Part shown: positions 14,163-22,119 of the stretch, piece after piece
Layout of the letters: every line of letters starts with the position of its first letter
How positions within the stretch are numbered: the first letter of the stretch is position 1
Source of the DNA: Anaerolineaceae bacterium
Lineage (GTDB): Bacteria > Chloroflexota > Anaerolineae > Anaerolineales > Anaerolineaceae
Length of the DNA: 33,093 bases
Assembly: GCA_016927865.1 (NCBI GenBank)
Contig: JAFGLU010000087.1
Coordinates: 1 to 33,093 of the forward strand
Direction of reading: 5' to 3'
Notes under the pieces: model-generated
The model's input: only the letters and a program-made list of their open reading frames with translations
Told to the model about the DNA's origin: nothing
The model's database searches: none
Program-made: the position numbers and the translations under genes

Positions 14163-14756
14163 TTATTTGGTTGAGCGGTGGAACAACAGCGTGATCTGGC
14201 CGGCCAGGAAGATGGCCAGCAGGAGCAGCAGGACGAAGAAGATTTGGATGCGGGCGGAGCCGGATTGGAAGATGGGCGAGTCGGGGTGCAGGATGTTTTC
14301 GATGCCGCCCAACACCCACCACAGGGCCACGCCAAAGACCAGGTTGACCGCTGAAGCGATGAAGGGTTGGTTGAACAACCACAGCGCCACTTGAATGAGC
14401 AGGGCCGCCACCCCAAAGGCCAGCGGGATGCGCCAGCGGGGCTCGTCCCAAAAGATGCCGCCCCAGTTGACCTGCTGGACGACCAGGGACATGGGCAGGT
14501 AGGTGAGCCAAATGACCAACCCGGCGCGGCCCAGGGCCAGCGACCAGCCGGCCCACTTTTGTGAGCGGGCAAGCAGGGCGGCCAGGCCGGCCAGCGCGGC
14601 GCAGGCAAAAGCAATCTTCCCGGCCCACACCCACGCGCCGTGCAGGTAGACCAGGCGAATGCGTTCGCCGAGAGTCTTTTCCAGGGGGGCGAAGGCCGTC
14701 ACCAAAGCGATGGCAACCAGGGTACATGCGAAAATGAGCCATGACTTCCAGCGCAT
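14163..14756 (-). CDS. CcmC/CcsA-like membrane protein (divergent)
   Basis: A 197-residue protein with five or six membrane helices. Two features recall the heme-handling cytochrome c assembly proteins CcmC and CcsA: ERIRLVYLHGAWVWAGKIAF, comparable to the RIMYIHVPAAW segment, and NWGGIFWDEPRWRIPLAFG, which aligns with the tryptophan-rich WWD heme motif (WGxxWxWDxRLT). Both match only partly, so the protein is a diverged member or a convergent look-alike. AAGGAG precedes the ATG. It is the last gene of a three-gene unit with an Rrf2 regulator, which fits redox or nitrogen-oxide-linked heme chemistry. That fit is inference. Confidence 0.55.
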   Translation of the reverse strand: MRWKSWLIFACTLVAIALVTAFAPLEKTLGERIRLVYLHGAWVWAGKIAFACAALAGLAALLARSQKWAGWSLALGRAGLVIWLTYLPMSLVVQQVNWGGIFWDEPRWRIPLAFGVAALLIQVALWLFNQPFIASAVNLVFGVALWWVLGGIENILHPDSPIFQSGSARIQIFFVLLLLLAIFLAGQITLLFHRSTK

Positions 14757-14778
14757 GGGTCAACTCCTTGAGACGGCT

Positions 14779-15033
14779 TTACTCGGCCAGACTGCGCGGG
14801 TATTCGGGCAGGTTGTTGAAGTAGACGTTCAGCGCGTCGTACTCGTCCACGTGTCCGAGACGCTTGAGCCAGTCCAGGTCGCTTTCCTGGGCGCGGTGGC
14901 TCACGTCGCTTTCCGCGGCTTCAAAATACTCGCCCTTGCGAATATCCAAAAATACCCCGGCGCTGTAATCGATGGCGGCAACGCCGCTGCGCAGCATCAC
15001 CACAAACGACCGGGGTATGGGAACTCCTCGCAT
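14779..15033 (-). CDS. Conserved-looking small protein of unknown function
   Basis: An 84-residue protein with a basic, weakly hydrophobic start (MRGVPIPRSFVVMLRSGVAAIDYSAG) and an acidic second half rich in Asp, Glu and Tyr (YEYDALNVYFNNLPEYPR-like ending). No family is recognised. It starts 24 nt after the Rrf2 stop and ends 22 nt before the CcmC-like start, so it is the middle gene of a three-gene minus-strand unit. It has no clear ribosome binding site and may be translated by coupling. The Met at residue 13 is an alternative start. Confidence 0.6.
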   Translation of the reverse strand: MRGVPIPRSFVVMLRSGVAAIDYSAGVFLDIRKGEYFEAAESDVSHRAQESDLDWLKRLGHVDEYDALNVYFNNLPEYPRSLAE

Positions 15034-15057
15034 GGGCTGTCGCGGTATCCGGCGAGG

Positions 15058-15459
15058 CTAGTTGTTCAGGACTGCGGCGAAGGTGGTGCTGCGCAGTTTT
15101 TCGACCAGCTCATTCTGGGTTTGGCACCAGATGGGGCGCAAGGGACAATTCTCGCCGAAGATACAATTTCCGGAAATGGCGGTGCATTCGTTGAGGGCGA
15201 TGGGGCCATCGATGGCTTCGACGACTTCGAGGACGGAAATTTCCTCGGGGGTGCGGGCCATCGAAACGCCGCCGCGTGCGCCGCGCGATGTGTGGATCAA
15301 GCCGGCGATGGAAAGCTGGGAAATGATCTTGGCTAAGAAAGAGGGCGGGATATGCTGTACTTCGGCGATTTGGCTGGTGGCAGCTCGTTGTCCGGGTTCT
15401 AAGCGCGCCAAATAAATCATTGCGCGAAGCGCGTAATCGGCCTGACGGGTTATTTGCAT
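15058..15459 (-). CDS. Rrf2-family transcriptional regulator with Fe-S-type cysteines
   Basis: A 133-residue Rrf2 protein beginning MQITRQADYALRAMIYLA, the family's standard start, followed by the winged helix (IPPSFLAKIISQLSIAGLIHTSRGARGG). Cysteines C92, C99 and C105 have the IscR/NsrR-like spacing expected to bind a [2Fe-2S] or [4Fe-4S] cluster, and C112 is extra. Such proteins sense nitric oxide, iron-sulfur status or redox state. GAGG lies upstream of the ATG. It heads a unit with the 84-residue protein and the CcmC-like protein. The 220-bp divergent gap to the thioesterase gene (15460-15681) holds the likely operator, but I see no clear palindrome in it. Confidence 0.92.
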   Translation of the reverse strand: MQITRQADYALRAMIYLARLEPGQRAATSQIAEVQHIPPSFLAKIISQLSIAGLIHTSRGARGGVSMARTPEEISVLEVVEAIDGPIALNECTAISGNCIFGENCPLRPIWCQTQNELVEKLRSTTFAAVLNN

Positions 15460-15668
15460 TTTAAAACCTCAATTCGGATAAGAAGATATTATTTCTCCGG
15501 GATTAAATTAGTTTATTCCACTCCCATTTGTCCAACAAGTGATGGTTATCATCCCTTTGTTATGATTTATGACTAACTATGGTGGATTTCACCAATGTAG
15601 CTTCTGGGGGACCGATTTCTGCCAGAGGGTAAAGAGCTCCGAATTATCCGCCTCCTCGCTATCCATAG

Positions 15669-15674
15669 TATAAT
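15669..15674 (+). promoter_or_regulatory. -10 box placed for a leaderless transcript of the thioesterase gene
   Basis: TATAAT ends 7 nt before the ATG at 15682, so transcription would begin at or next to the start codon. There is no Shine-Dalgarno sequence before this ATG and no convincing -35. Confidence 0.5.
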
Positions 15675-15681
15675 TTTTCAC

Positions 15682-16122
15682 ATGAGCGAATTTCGATTTC
15701 ATCTCCCGATTGAGGTGCGTTACGGCGACCTGGACCCACAATGGCATGTTAATAATGCCCGTTATCTGACCTTCCTCGAGCAAGGGCGCATGGAATATCT
15801 GCGCATGCTAGGGCTTTGGGATGGCGAGGATTTCTTCAATTTGGGCTTGATTGTTGCGGATGTGCACATTTCCTACCTGGCGCCGATGTTCCTGGGGCAA
15901 AAGGTGCGTTTGGACATGCGCGTGGCCAAATTGGGGCGCAAGAGCCTGGTGTTCGAATACCGCCTGGTGGATGATGAGAATGAGAAACCGCTGGCAAAGG
16001 CTGAGTCGGTGATGGTGGCGTTTGATTATCGCGCCCATGCCAGCATCCCGTTGTCGGAGGATTGGCGCAAGAAAATTGGCGACTTTGAGGGGCCGGAACT
16101 GCTGCAGGAGGGAAACCGATGA
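15682..16122 (+). CDS. Acyl-CoA thioesterase, 4HBT hotdog family
   Basis: A 146-residue single-hotdog protein. The 4HBT signature VRYGDLDPQWHVNNARYLTFLEQGRMEYL carries the catalytic-type Asp (YGDLD) and the HVNNARY helix, and the second conserved region is VADVHISYLAPMFLGQKVRLDMRVAKLG. It hydrolyses acyl-CoA thioesters in the cytoplasm, with the chain length unknown. The start has no ribosome binding site but sits 7 nt after a TATAAT, so the mRNA may be leaderless. The stop overlaps the ATG of the M42 peptidase gene, so the two are co-translated. A shorter antisense reading frame in the same region is not supported. Confidence 0.92.
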   Translation: MSEFRFHLPIEVRYGDLDPQWHVNNARYLTFLEQGRMEYLRMLGLWDGEDFFNLGLIVADVHISYLAPMFLGQKVRLDMRVAKLGRKSLVFEYRLVDDENEKPLAKAESVMVAFDYRAHASIPLSEDWRKKIGDFEGPELLQEGNR

Positions 16123-17174
16123 ACATTCCTGTGATTGACACGACTTTTTTGGTCGATTTTTTGAGCGGGTTGCTGAACACGCCCAGCCCGACGGGCTTTA
16201 CCGAGCGGGCCGTGGCGTTTACGGAACAGGCCCTGGGTGTGTGCCCAGAAGTGCAGTTCCAGCGCACCCGCAAGGGGGCTTTGCTGGTAACCTTCCCGGG
16301 GCAAAAGAGCAATGCGCCCCGCGGCCTGACCGCTCACATTGATACGTTGGGCGCGATGGTCAAAGAGGTGAAATCGAACGGGCGGCTCAAGCTGACCAAG
16401 ATCGGCGGGTATGCCTGGAACACGGTGGAAGGCGAGGGTGTCAGGGTCTTTAGCCGCAAGAACGGCGTGGTGCGGGGGTCGCTGTTGCTGGCGAAATCAT
16501 CGAGCCACGTGCACGGCGGGGTAGTGAACGAGGCCAAGCGCGACGACGAGGCGATGGAAGTGCGCCTGGACGTGGTGACTTCCTCAGCGGATGAAACGCG
16601 CGCGTTGGGCATTGGGGTGGGGGATTTTGTGGCCTTCGACCCGCGCGTGGAGATGGTCAATGGGTTTGTGCGTTCGCGGCACCTGGATGATAAGGCCTGC
16701 GTGGCGTGCATCTTGGCGGCTTTCAAGGCGCTGCACGACGCGGGGTTGAAGCCCGTACAAACGGTTTATGCCTTGATCAGTAATTATGAAGAAGTGGGGC
16801 ACGGCGCGTCGGCAGGCTTTCCGGCAGACCTGGCCGAACTGCTGGCGGTGGATATGGCTGCGATCGGCGACGGGCAGACCTCGGACGAGTTTCACGCCAC
16901 GCTGTGCGTGAAGGATTCGGGCGGGCCGTATCATCACGGCATGAGCCAGCGCATGCGCGACCTGGCGGAAGAGAACGGGATTGCGCACAAGGTGGATATC
17001 TACCCGTTTTACGGCTCGGACGGCGAGGCTTACTGGCGAGCGGGCGGCGACGTGCCGGTGGCGCTGATCGGGCCGGGGGTGGACGCTTCGCACAGCTATG
17101 AGCGCACGCACCTGGATGCGCTGGTGGCGACCACGCAGTGGGTGTTGGCATACTTGTTGAGCACCCCCCTTTAA
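16119..17174 (+). CDS. M42-family metallopeptidase (glutamyl/tetrahedral aminopeptidase-like)
   Basis: A 351-residue dizinc/dicobalt aminopeptidase with the normal M42 length. Metal ligands and catalytic residues can be placed at H73 (TAHIDT, with D75), D190 (RHLDDKA), E224/E225 (NYEEVGHGA), D245 (LAVDMA) and H331 (YERTHLDAL). M42 enzymes form large tetrahedral or barrel complexes that trim oligopeptides in the cytoplasm. The start codon overlaps the stop of the thioesterase gene (ATGA). An imperfect 15-bp hairpin at 17175-17238 follows the stop. The family is secure, but substrate preference is not determinable. Confidence 0.93.
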   Translation: MNIPVIDTTFLVDFLSGLLNTPSPTGFTERAVAFTEQALGVCPEVQFQRTRKGALLVTFPGQKSNAPRGLTAHIDTLGAMVKEVKSNGRLKLTKIGGYAWNTVEGEGVRVFSRKNGVVRGSLLLAKSSSHVHGGVVNEAKRDDEAMEVRLDVVTSSADETRALGIGVGDFVAFDPRVEMVNGFVRSRHLDDKACVACILAAFKALHDAGLKPVQTVYALISNYEEVGHGASAGFPADLAELLAVDMAAIGDGQTSDEFHATLCVKDSGGPYHHGMSQRMRDLAEENGIAHKVDIYPFYGSDGEAYWRAGGDVPVALIGPGVDASHSYERTHLDALVATTQWVLAYLLSTPL

Positions 17175-17238
17175 TTCCCCCCATTTTCACCTGCCGACAG
17201 GCTGTAGACGGCGATAATGGGAGTGAAAATTGGGGGAT
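17175..17238 (+). terminator. Hairpin after the M42 peptidase gene
   Basis: The arm TTCCCCCCATTTTCAC (17175-17190) pairs with GTGAAAATTGGGGGA (17223-17237) with one mismatch, around a 32-nt loop that has its own small GC stem. It has no U-tract, so it may be a processing or Rho-type end instead of a classical terminator. Confidence 0.45.
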
Positions 17239-17258
17239 CGGGAGCGGATTCAGCTTTC

Positions 17259-17286
17259 TTGCGCGGGCGTTCAAATATGATATAAT
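17259..17286 (+). promoter_or_regulatory. Promoter of the tRNA-Ser pair
   Basis: TTGCGC (17259-17264), a 16-nt spacer and a perfect TATAAT (17281-17286) lie about 28 nt upstream of the first tRNA. The strong -10 with a moderate -35 suits a stable-RNA promoter. Confidence 0.6.
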
Positions 17287-17314
17287 GCGGAGCGTTGAGG
17301 GAGCACAGGGACCT

Positions 17315-17399
17315 GGAGGGATGGCCGAGCGGCCTAAGGCGCCTGTCTTGAAAACAGGTGTAGGGCAACCTACCGTGGGTTCGAATCCCACTCCCTCCG
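17315..17399 (+). tRNA. tRNA-Ser (anticodon UGA)
   Basis: The acceptor stem GGAGGGA pairs with TCCCTCC, and G73 is the discriminator as in serine tRNAs. The anticodon loop CTTGAAA gives UGA, and a long variable arm (GTGTAGGGCAACCTACC) is present as class II tRNAs require. The T-loop TTCGAAT is intact. CCA is not encoded. Confidence 0.96.
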
Positions 17400-17413
17400 C
17401 TGGAAGTGAATAT

Positions 17414-17501
17414 GGGGAGGTGCCAGAGTGGCCGATTGGGCTCGCCTGCTAAGTGAGTGCTGGGGTTAACTCAGCCGCGGGTTCGAATCCCGCCCTCCCC
17501 G
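17414..17501 (+). tRNA. tRNA-Ser (anticodon GCU)
   Basis: The acceptor stem GGGGAGG pairs with CCTCCCC, with G discriminator. The anticodon stem CTCGC/GTGAG encloses CTGCTAA, giving GCU. It has a long variable arm and the T-loop TTCGAAT. It lies 14 nt after the UGA tRNA and is surely co-transcribed with it. CCA is not encoded. Confidence 0.96.
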
Positions 17502-17578
17502 CAGGTACGATAAATTCCCTGGACGAGAGGTAAGAACGATGCACTGGGTTGGATCGCAACCAGTGCTTTGCCTCGAAC

Positions 17579-17614
17579 AAAAGCTGTTCCGATAATTTTC
17601 TGGAACAGCTTTTT
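17579..17614 (+). terminator. Intrinsic terminator of the tRNA-Ser operon
   Basis: AAAAGCTGTTCC (17579-17590) and its exact complement (17602-17613) enclose an 11-nt loop and end in a TTTT run. A smaller hairpin (GCACTGG/CCAGTGC, 17541-17566) precedes it. Its position shows that any protein-coding extension through here is not real. Confidence 0.85.
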
Positions 17615-17728
17615 GCGTTCTGTTGGAAATCGGCAAGGCAACACTCTCGCGGGATGGACATTGTCGATAGCTTTTTGAAATCCCGGAGAAAAAGTGCGGC
17701 GGGCGGAGGAGAATCGGATGTAGCGATA

Positions 17729-17734
17729 TATAAT
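17729..17734 (+). promoter_or_regulatory. -10 box placed for a leaderless transcript of the esterase-like gene
   Basis: TATAAT lies 6 nt before the ATG at 17741 in an AT-rich stretch. No ribosome binding site precedes that ATG. The nearby GGAGGAG leads only to an ATG followed at once by TAG. Confidence 0.45.
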
Positions 17735-17740
17735 AAACGA

Positions 17741-18946
17741 ATGTTCAGCAGACATCTCCTCATGATGGTCTTAGCCATCCTTGTCGTTGGAATCGCAACT
17801 GCCGTGGGTGCATTTGCTTACATTATCCTGGCGCTGATCACCCCCTCACCGTTCATTGACTTCACCTTACCGGTGCTGGTGTTCGCCGCAATTTGTTACG
17901 CAGGGTTGAGGATTGCGCTGAAAATCGGTTCTCATCGTTACCTTCGAGCAGCACTGCCTCTCAGCCTGACACTTACACTGGTTGCTGTTGGTCTGGTTGC
18001 GTCCCCAACCATTCGAGAAGCGTTGCGACCGCATCCTGATCTCGCCAGTGATGAAGTTATTGAGGCGCTGCAAGAGAACGCCTTCCCGCTTGCATCGGTG
18101 GATGCCGGGCAAGGCTTTGACGATTTGCAGCCGATGGCGCCTCTCCTGGCTGGAAAGCGCATAGTAGCCTTGGGCGAAGCCACTCATGGAACCAGTGAGT
18201 TTTTCCGGATGAAACATCGTTTGGTGGAATTTCTCGTGAAAGAGATGGGATTCCGGCATTTCGGAATGGAACTCAGCCAGCAAGACGGCAATCTGATCAA
18301 TAACTATATCCAGAGCAATGGAGCCAGTCCCAGGCGGGTGCTGTATTGGCCTTGGGCAACCCAGGAAGTGATGGATATGATCGATTGGATGCGCGGTTAC
18401 AATGCCAGCGTCGCGCCAGAGCAGCGCATCACTTTTCATGGGATTGATCCTATTATGGGTGAGCGCGACGTTGTCATGGCCCAGAATGTCGGTCGCATTC
18501 TGGAAGAATCTGGCCCGGACAGCAAAATCGTGCTCTGGGCGCACAATGCCCATATCTCGAACGGAAGCGGTTGGATGGGGAGCTACCTGAAACAAACCTG
18601 GGGCGACCAAGCCTATCTACTGGGTTTTGAATTTGATCATGGGTCTTTTACGTCTCGGATGACCACCATACATACCTACTCTGTCGGGCCAACCACCCCG
18701 GATTTCTATGCTCATGCCCTGGCCCGGCTGAACCAGCCGTTGCTGTACCTGGATTTCCAGACTTTATCGCAGACGCGGGTCTTGCTATCGTGGCTCGAAG
18801 CGCCGCAAAGCTCGCACGAGTTTCAGGAGATGCATGCCGTCTACCGCCTGAACCCAGATTGGTACACCTTGCGCACCAGTTGGCTGAATCTCTACGACGG
18901 TATGATCTTTATCGATCAGAGCACCCCGGCTGAACCGATCCGTTGA
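17741..18946 (+). CDS. Erythromycin-esterase-family protein with N-terminal membrane domain
   Basis: A 401-residue protein. The start at 17741 (MFSRHLLMMVLAIL) is chosen because the open frame to 17549 runs through the tRNA terminator. Residues about 5-90 form three membrane helices. The Ere domain follows, with the catalytic-type motif GEATHGTSEF (residues 145-154, E146 and H149), then FGMELSQQDGNLINNY, the MDMIDWMRGYN helix, HGIDPIMG and VLWAHNAHIS. Ere-type proteins include macrolide esterases, but many members are not resistance enzymes, and a membrane-attached form suggests another substrate at the cell surface. Resistance is therefore not claimed. The gene is followed after 115 nt by the secreted beta-helix gene. 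Confidence 0.85.
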   Translation: MFSRHLLMMVLAILVVGIATAVGAFAYIILALITPSPFIDFTLPVLVFAAICYAGLRIALKIGSHRYLRAALPLSLTLTLVAVGLVASPTIREALRPHPDLASDEVIEALQENAFPLASVDAGQGFDDLQPMAPLLAGKRIVALGEATHGTSEFFRMKHRLVEFLVKEMGFRHFGMELSQQDGNLINNYIQSNGASPRRVLYWPWATQEVMDMIDWMRGYNASVAPEQRITFHGIDPIMGERDVVMAQNVGRILEESGPDSKIVLWAHNAHISNGSGWMGSYLKQTWGDQAYLLGFEFDHGSFTSRMTTIHTYSVGPTTPDFYAHALARLNQPLLYLDFQTLSQTRVLLSWLEAPQSSHEFQEMHAVYRLNPDWYTLRTSWLNLYDGMIFIDQSTPAEPIR

Positions 18947-19061
18947 AACAGCGAAAATATTGGCTGGCGTTTTGATTCTGTTATTCCCGGATACCACGTC
19001 GCCGGATCGGTTAAAAGGTGACAGGTTATTCGCCGTCAATTGTGGAGGTACGAAAAATCTG

Positions 19062-21518
19062 ATGCGCTTCTCTCGCCTCTCCAGCTTTCTTGTAGTTATC
19101 CTTCTCTCTGCCGCCTTTTTTATTCCATCTATGGTTGTAGAGGCCGCCTCGCTCACCTATTACGTCTCCTCGTCTGGCGGTTCGGATGGCAACAACGGCC
19201 TTTCGGCGGCGGCTCCCTTTGCCACCATCGCAAAGGTTAATTCTCTCAACTTGCAACCCGGCGACCGGGTGCTTTTCATGTGCGGCGACACCTGGCGCGC
19301 CGAGCAACTGGTTCTGAATAAATCCGGGCTACCCGGCGCCGAGATCTACTTTGGTTCCTACCCTGCGGGCTGCGCCAACCAACCGGTTCTCTCCGGTTCG
19401 CGCCCGGTCACCGGCTGGACCCTCGACTCGGGCAGCGTCTACCGCGCGGACCTCTCACCGGCTCAGTTCCCAAACGGCATCAACCAGTTGTTCCGCTCCG
19501 GTCAACGCCTCACCCTTGGGCGCTGGCCCAACCTGGATGATCCCAATGCCGGTTATGCCTTCGTGGATGCCCACTCGGCAGGTTCCAACCAGATCACTGA
19601 CAATGAACTGCCTGCGGTCAATTGGACCGGCGCCATCCTCCACATTAAGAACATCCGCTGGTCGATGCTCGACCGCCAGGTGACCGCCACGAATAACCAC
19701 ACCATGACCCTGAACACGGGGCTGTCCTGCCTGGTATCGAGTTGGGCGGACTGCGTGGGTTGGGGTTACTTCATCAACAACCATCGCGCCACCCTCGACC
19801 GGGATGGCGAGTGGTACTACGACGAGAGTTTAAACTGCGTCTATCTTTTCTCGGCCTCAGGTACTCCCGCCAACATCGAGGCTTCCGTTGTCCTGGATGC
19901 TTCAGCTTCCACGCGTCATGGCGGTGTGATGCTCAGTGATGGCAGCGCCACAGCTTATGTCACCCTCGACAACCTGGCGGTGATCAACTGGTTCAACGAC
20001 GGCATTGGTACGCCTGCAGGGATGAGCGGCGACATATATCACCACCTCATTTTGCGTAACCTGACCATCCACGATGTGAACGCCGCCGGGGCCAACCTCA
20101 CCAGTTGGCTGGAACGCCCTTCGGACGGTGTCAAGGGGCATCGCGGTGGACATCACCTCCTCTTTTCCAACGTCGTGATCGATGGCGCCAATTCTTTTGG
20201 GGTCACCGGTTACTTTTCTGAGTCGACTTTTGAGAGCAACGTGATCAGTAATGTCGCTGTTCTCCAGAATCTGGGCAAGTCGGCCATGGGCTGCGGCTTG
20301 ACCGCCGACCAGTGCACCGAGAATGGGGATGGCTTCCGCATCCGCATGGATAAACCGCTCAACTCCGGCTTCGGCAACCATCTACGCTACAACTACTTTG
20401 ACACCATCGGTTATAACGGCGTGGATGTCTTCGCTCCTGAGACCACCCTGGAGCGAAACCTGTTCATCCGCACCTGTGACACAAAAGCCGATTGCGGCGC
20501 GGTGCGCACTTACGGCAAAGGTAGTCTCTCGACCACGACGGTTTATAACATCCACCTGATTGAAAATATCATCCTTGACATCCGCGGCAACGTAGACGGC
20601 TGCCATGCCTCTCGCCCGCCCTTTGGCATGGGACTTTACATCGACAACTACTCTCGGGATGTCGAGGCGCGTGGCAACATCATCATCGACACCTCGGTCG
20701 CCGGTATCAACTACCAGCGTTCCTCCGGTGTAATCACCGGGAACACCGTCTTCAACGCCTCGAACGGCACAGCCTTCAGCGCGCAGATCAGCCTTTCCGG
20801 CGCTGAGACGCGCGTCTCCCTGGACCACAACGTCGTTTACGGCCTGACTGCCAATGCCTGGACCTTTTATGTGTACTCTCCATCCACTAATATTGTTGCT
20901 TCAGACTGGAATGCCCTCTTCCATCCTTATGTCGACAAGCACATCGCTTACGGCCCTTCCTGGACGCGCCTGACGTTTTCTGGCTGGCAGAGCCTGAGCG
21001 GCAAAGATCAGCATTCCACCACCAACTGGTTCACCCAGCCGCTCGGGGAGGCTTCTCGCGGAGAGATCATCTACAACAAGACCTCCGCTCCGCTGACTTT
21101 CGATCTGGGCAGCCGCCAGTACCTCGATCTGGCGCAGGTGCCTGTTCTGGGCAGTTTAACCTTGCAGCCATACACTGCCCGTATCCTGGTGGATAATGGC
21201 CCGGTTGAACTGACCATCCTCGGCATGTCGCCGGCGTTTTCGGCGGTCTCTTCGGCGCAGGATTTCACACTTCAGGTGATGGGTGTCGGCTTCACCGACT
21301 TCAGCGTGGTGCGCTGGGACGGCGCCGACCGTCCGACCACCGTTGTGAGTTCCACTCGCCTCACTGCCGCCATTTCCGCGGCGGATGTCAATGCGCTGGG
21401 CGATTACTTAGTCACCGTGCGCGACTCGTATGCGCCGGGCGTCACGGAGACTCCGCCCCTTGTTTTCCGCGTGGTAGAGGTGGTCTATACAGTGTATTTG
21501 CCTGTCATTTTGCGTTGA
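19062..21518 (+). CDS. Secreted right-handed parallel beta-helix protein
   Basis: An 818-residue exported protein. The start at 19062 gives a good signal peptide (RFSRLSSFLVVILLSAAFF, cleavage near VVEAA). An upstream open stretch to 18960 is rejected. After YYVSSSGGSDGNNGLSAAAPFATIAKV, typical of polysaccharide-lyase-like proteins, the middle (about residues 300-640) is a beta-helix with repeated N/V/I ladder turns such as HLLFSNVVIDGANSFGV. Near residues 720-810 an IPT/TIG-like immunoglobulin domain appears. The last residues, VVYTVYLPVILR, match a tail often seen on exported Chloroflexota proteins. Lyase activity on a glycan is plausible but no catalytic residues are assigned. Codon use seems richer in third-position C than in neighbouring genes. 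Confidence 0.85.
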   Translation: MRFSRLSSFLVVILLSAAFFIPSMVVEAASLTYYVSSSGGSDGNNGLSAAAPFATIAKVNSLNLQPGDRVLFMCGDTWRAEQLVLNKSGLPGAEIYFGSYPAGCANQPVLSGSRPVTGWTLDSGSVYRADLSPAQFPNGINQLFRSGQRLTLGRWPNLDDPNAGYAFVDAHSAGSNQITDNELPAVNWTGAILHIKNIRWSMLDRQVTATNNHTMTLNTGLSCLVSSWADCVGWGYFINNHRATLDRDGEWYYDESLNCVYLFSASGTPANIEASVVLDASASTRHGGVMLSDGSATAYVTLDNLAVINWFNDGIGTPAGMSGDIYHHLILRNLTIHDVNAAGANLTSWLERPSDGVKGHRGGHHLLFSNVVIDGANSFGVTGYFSESTFESNVISNVAVLQNLGKSAMGCGLTADQCTENGDGFRIRMDKPLNSGFGNHLRYNYFDTIGYNGVDVFAPETTLERNLFIRTCDTKADCGAVRTYGKGSLSTTTVYNIHLIENIILDIRGNVDGCHASRPPFGMGLYIDNYSRDVEARGNIIIDTSVAGINYQRSSGVITGNTVFNASNGTAFSAQISLSGAETRVSLDHNVVYGLTANAWTFYVYSPSTNIVASDWNALFHPYVDKHIAYGPSWTRLTFSGWQSLSGKDQHSTTNWFTQPLGEASRGEIIYNKTSAPLTFDLGSRQYLDLAQVPVLGSLTLQPYTARILVDNGPVELTILGMSPAFSAVSSAQDFTLQVMGVGFTDFSVVRWDGADRPTTVVSSTRLTAAISAADVNALGDYLVTVRDSYAPGVTETPPLVFRVVEVVYTVYLPVILR

Positions 21519-21601
21519 TTTGCCAGGAAAAGATGGGAAACCCAAACAGTACCGGCAAACCGCCAGGCAGTAAAATCCCACCCGCGATGGAGGCGCCCGA
21601 T

Positions 21602-22042
21602 ATGGAAACGAGAGCGATACTTCTTAAGCAATTGACTGAGACGGTCTTGAAGTTGATTGACGTGTACGAAAACACGGTCGATCCTGATAGGGTAGTGTAT
21701 GAGGGGTGGACAGCCAAACAAGTTTTAGGGCATATCACTTTTTGGCATGAGAGTTTTGCCCGAAATGTCCGGGACATTGCCAACGACATTCAGCCAACAC
21801 CGTTGAAAGGAAAATACAGTGACCTTAATCAACGTTGCTTCGAAGAGATCAAGACGCAAACGGTGGACGATGTCCTGAGCAGGCTGCAAGCTGCCCATCG
21901 GGTGATTGAAGGGAATATCCTAAACGCCAAAGTGCAGATCATTCCATACAAAAAGGGGTCGAGGGATTATACGCCCGAGGAACACCTGGATCTTGTTATT
22001 AAACACATCCAGGCTCACTTAAGAGATATTAAAGCGTTGTAG
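21602..22042 (+). CDS. DinB/ClbS-like four-helix protein
   Basis: A 146-residue protein starting at METRAILLKQLTETV, with GGAGG at the right distance. The longer frame from 21515 has a Pro/Gly-rich non-protein-like start. The segment EGWTAKQVLGHITFWHESFARNV is the DinB/ClbS/DfsB core, where a conserved His and Trp lie on the first long helices. A C-terminal stretch, EEHLDLVIKHIQAHLRDI, supplies another His-containing helix. DinB-superfamily proteins include metal-dependent thiol transferases and the colibactin self-protection protein ClbS. The metal triad is not complete by eye. It stands alone after the beta-helix gene. Confidence 0.78.
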   Translation: METRAILLKQLTETVLKLIDVYENTVDPDRVVYEGWTAKQVLGHITFWHESFARNVRDIANDIQPTPLKGKYSDLNQRCFEEIKTQTVDDVLSRLQAAHRVIEGNILNAKVQIIPYKKGSRDYTPEEHLDLVIKHIQAHLRDIKAL

Positions 22043-22119
22043 GTGGGGCGAATTTTCTTGCGCCGCTTTTTGAAAGAGCAATGGAAATTGTATGCAGGCA
22101 ATGCTGGAGGGACCAAAGG

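Noticed and set aside
17741-18946. Calling the Ere-family protein a macrolide resistance gene
   Set aside because: The catalytic motif is present, but the protein has an N-terminal membrane domain and the family contains many non-resistance members. Sequence alone does not support resistance.
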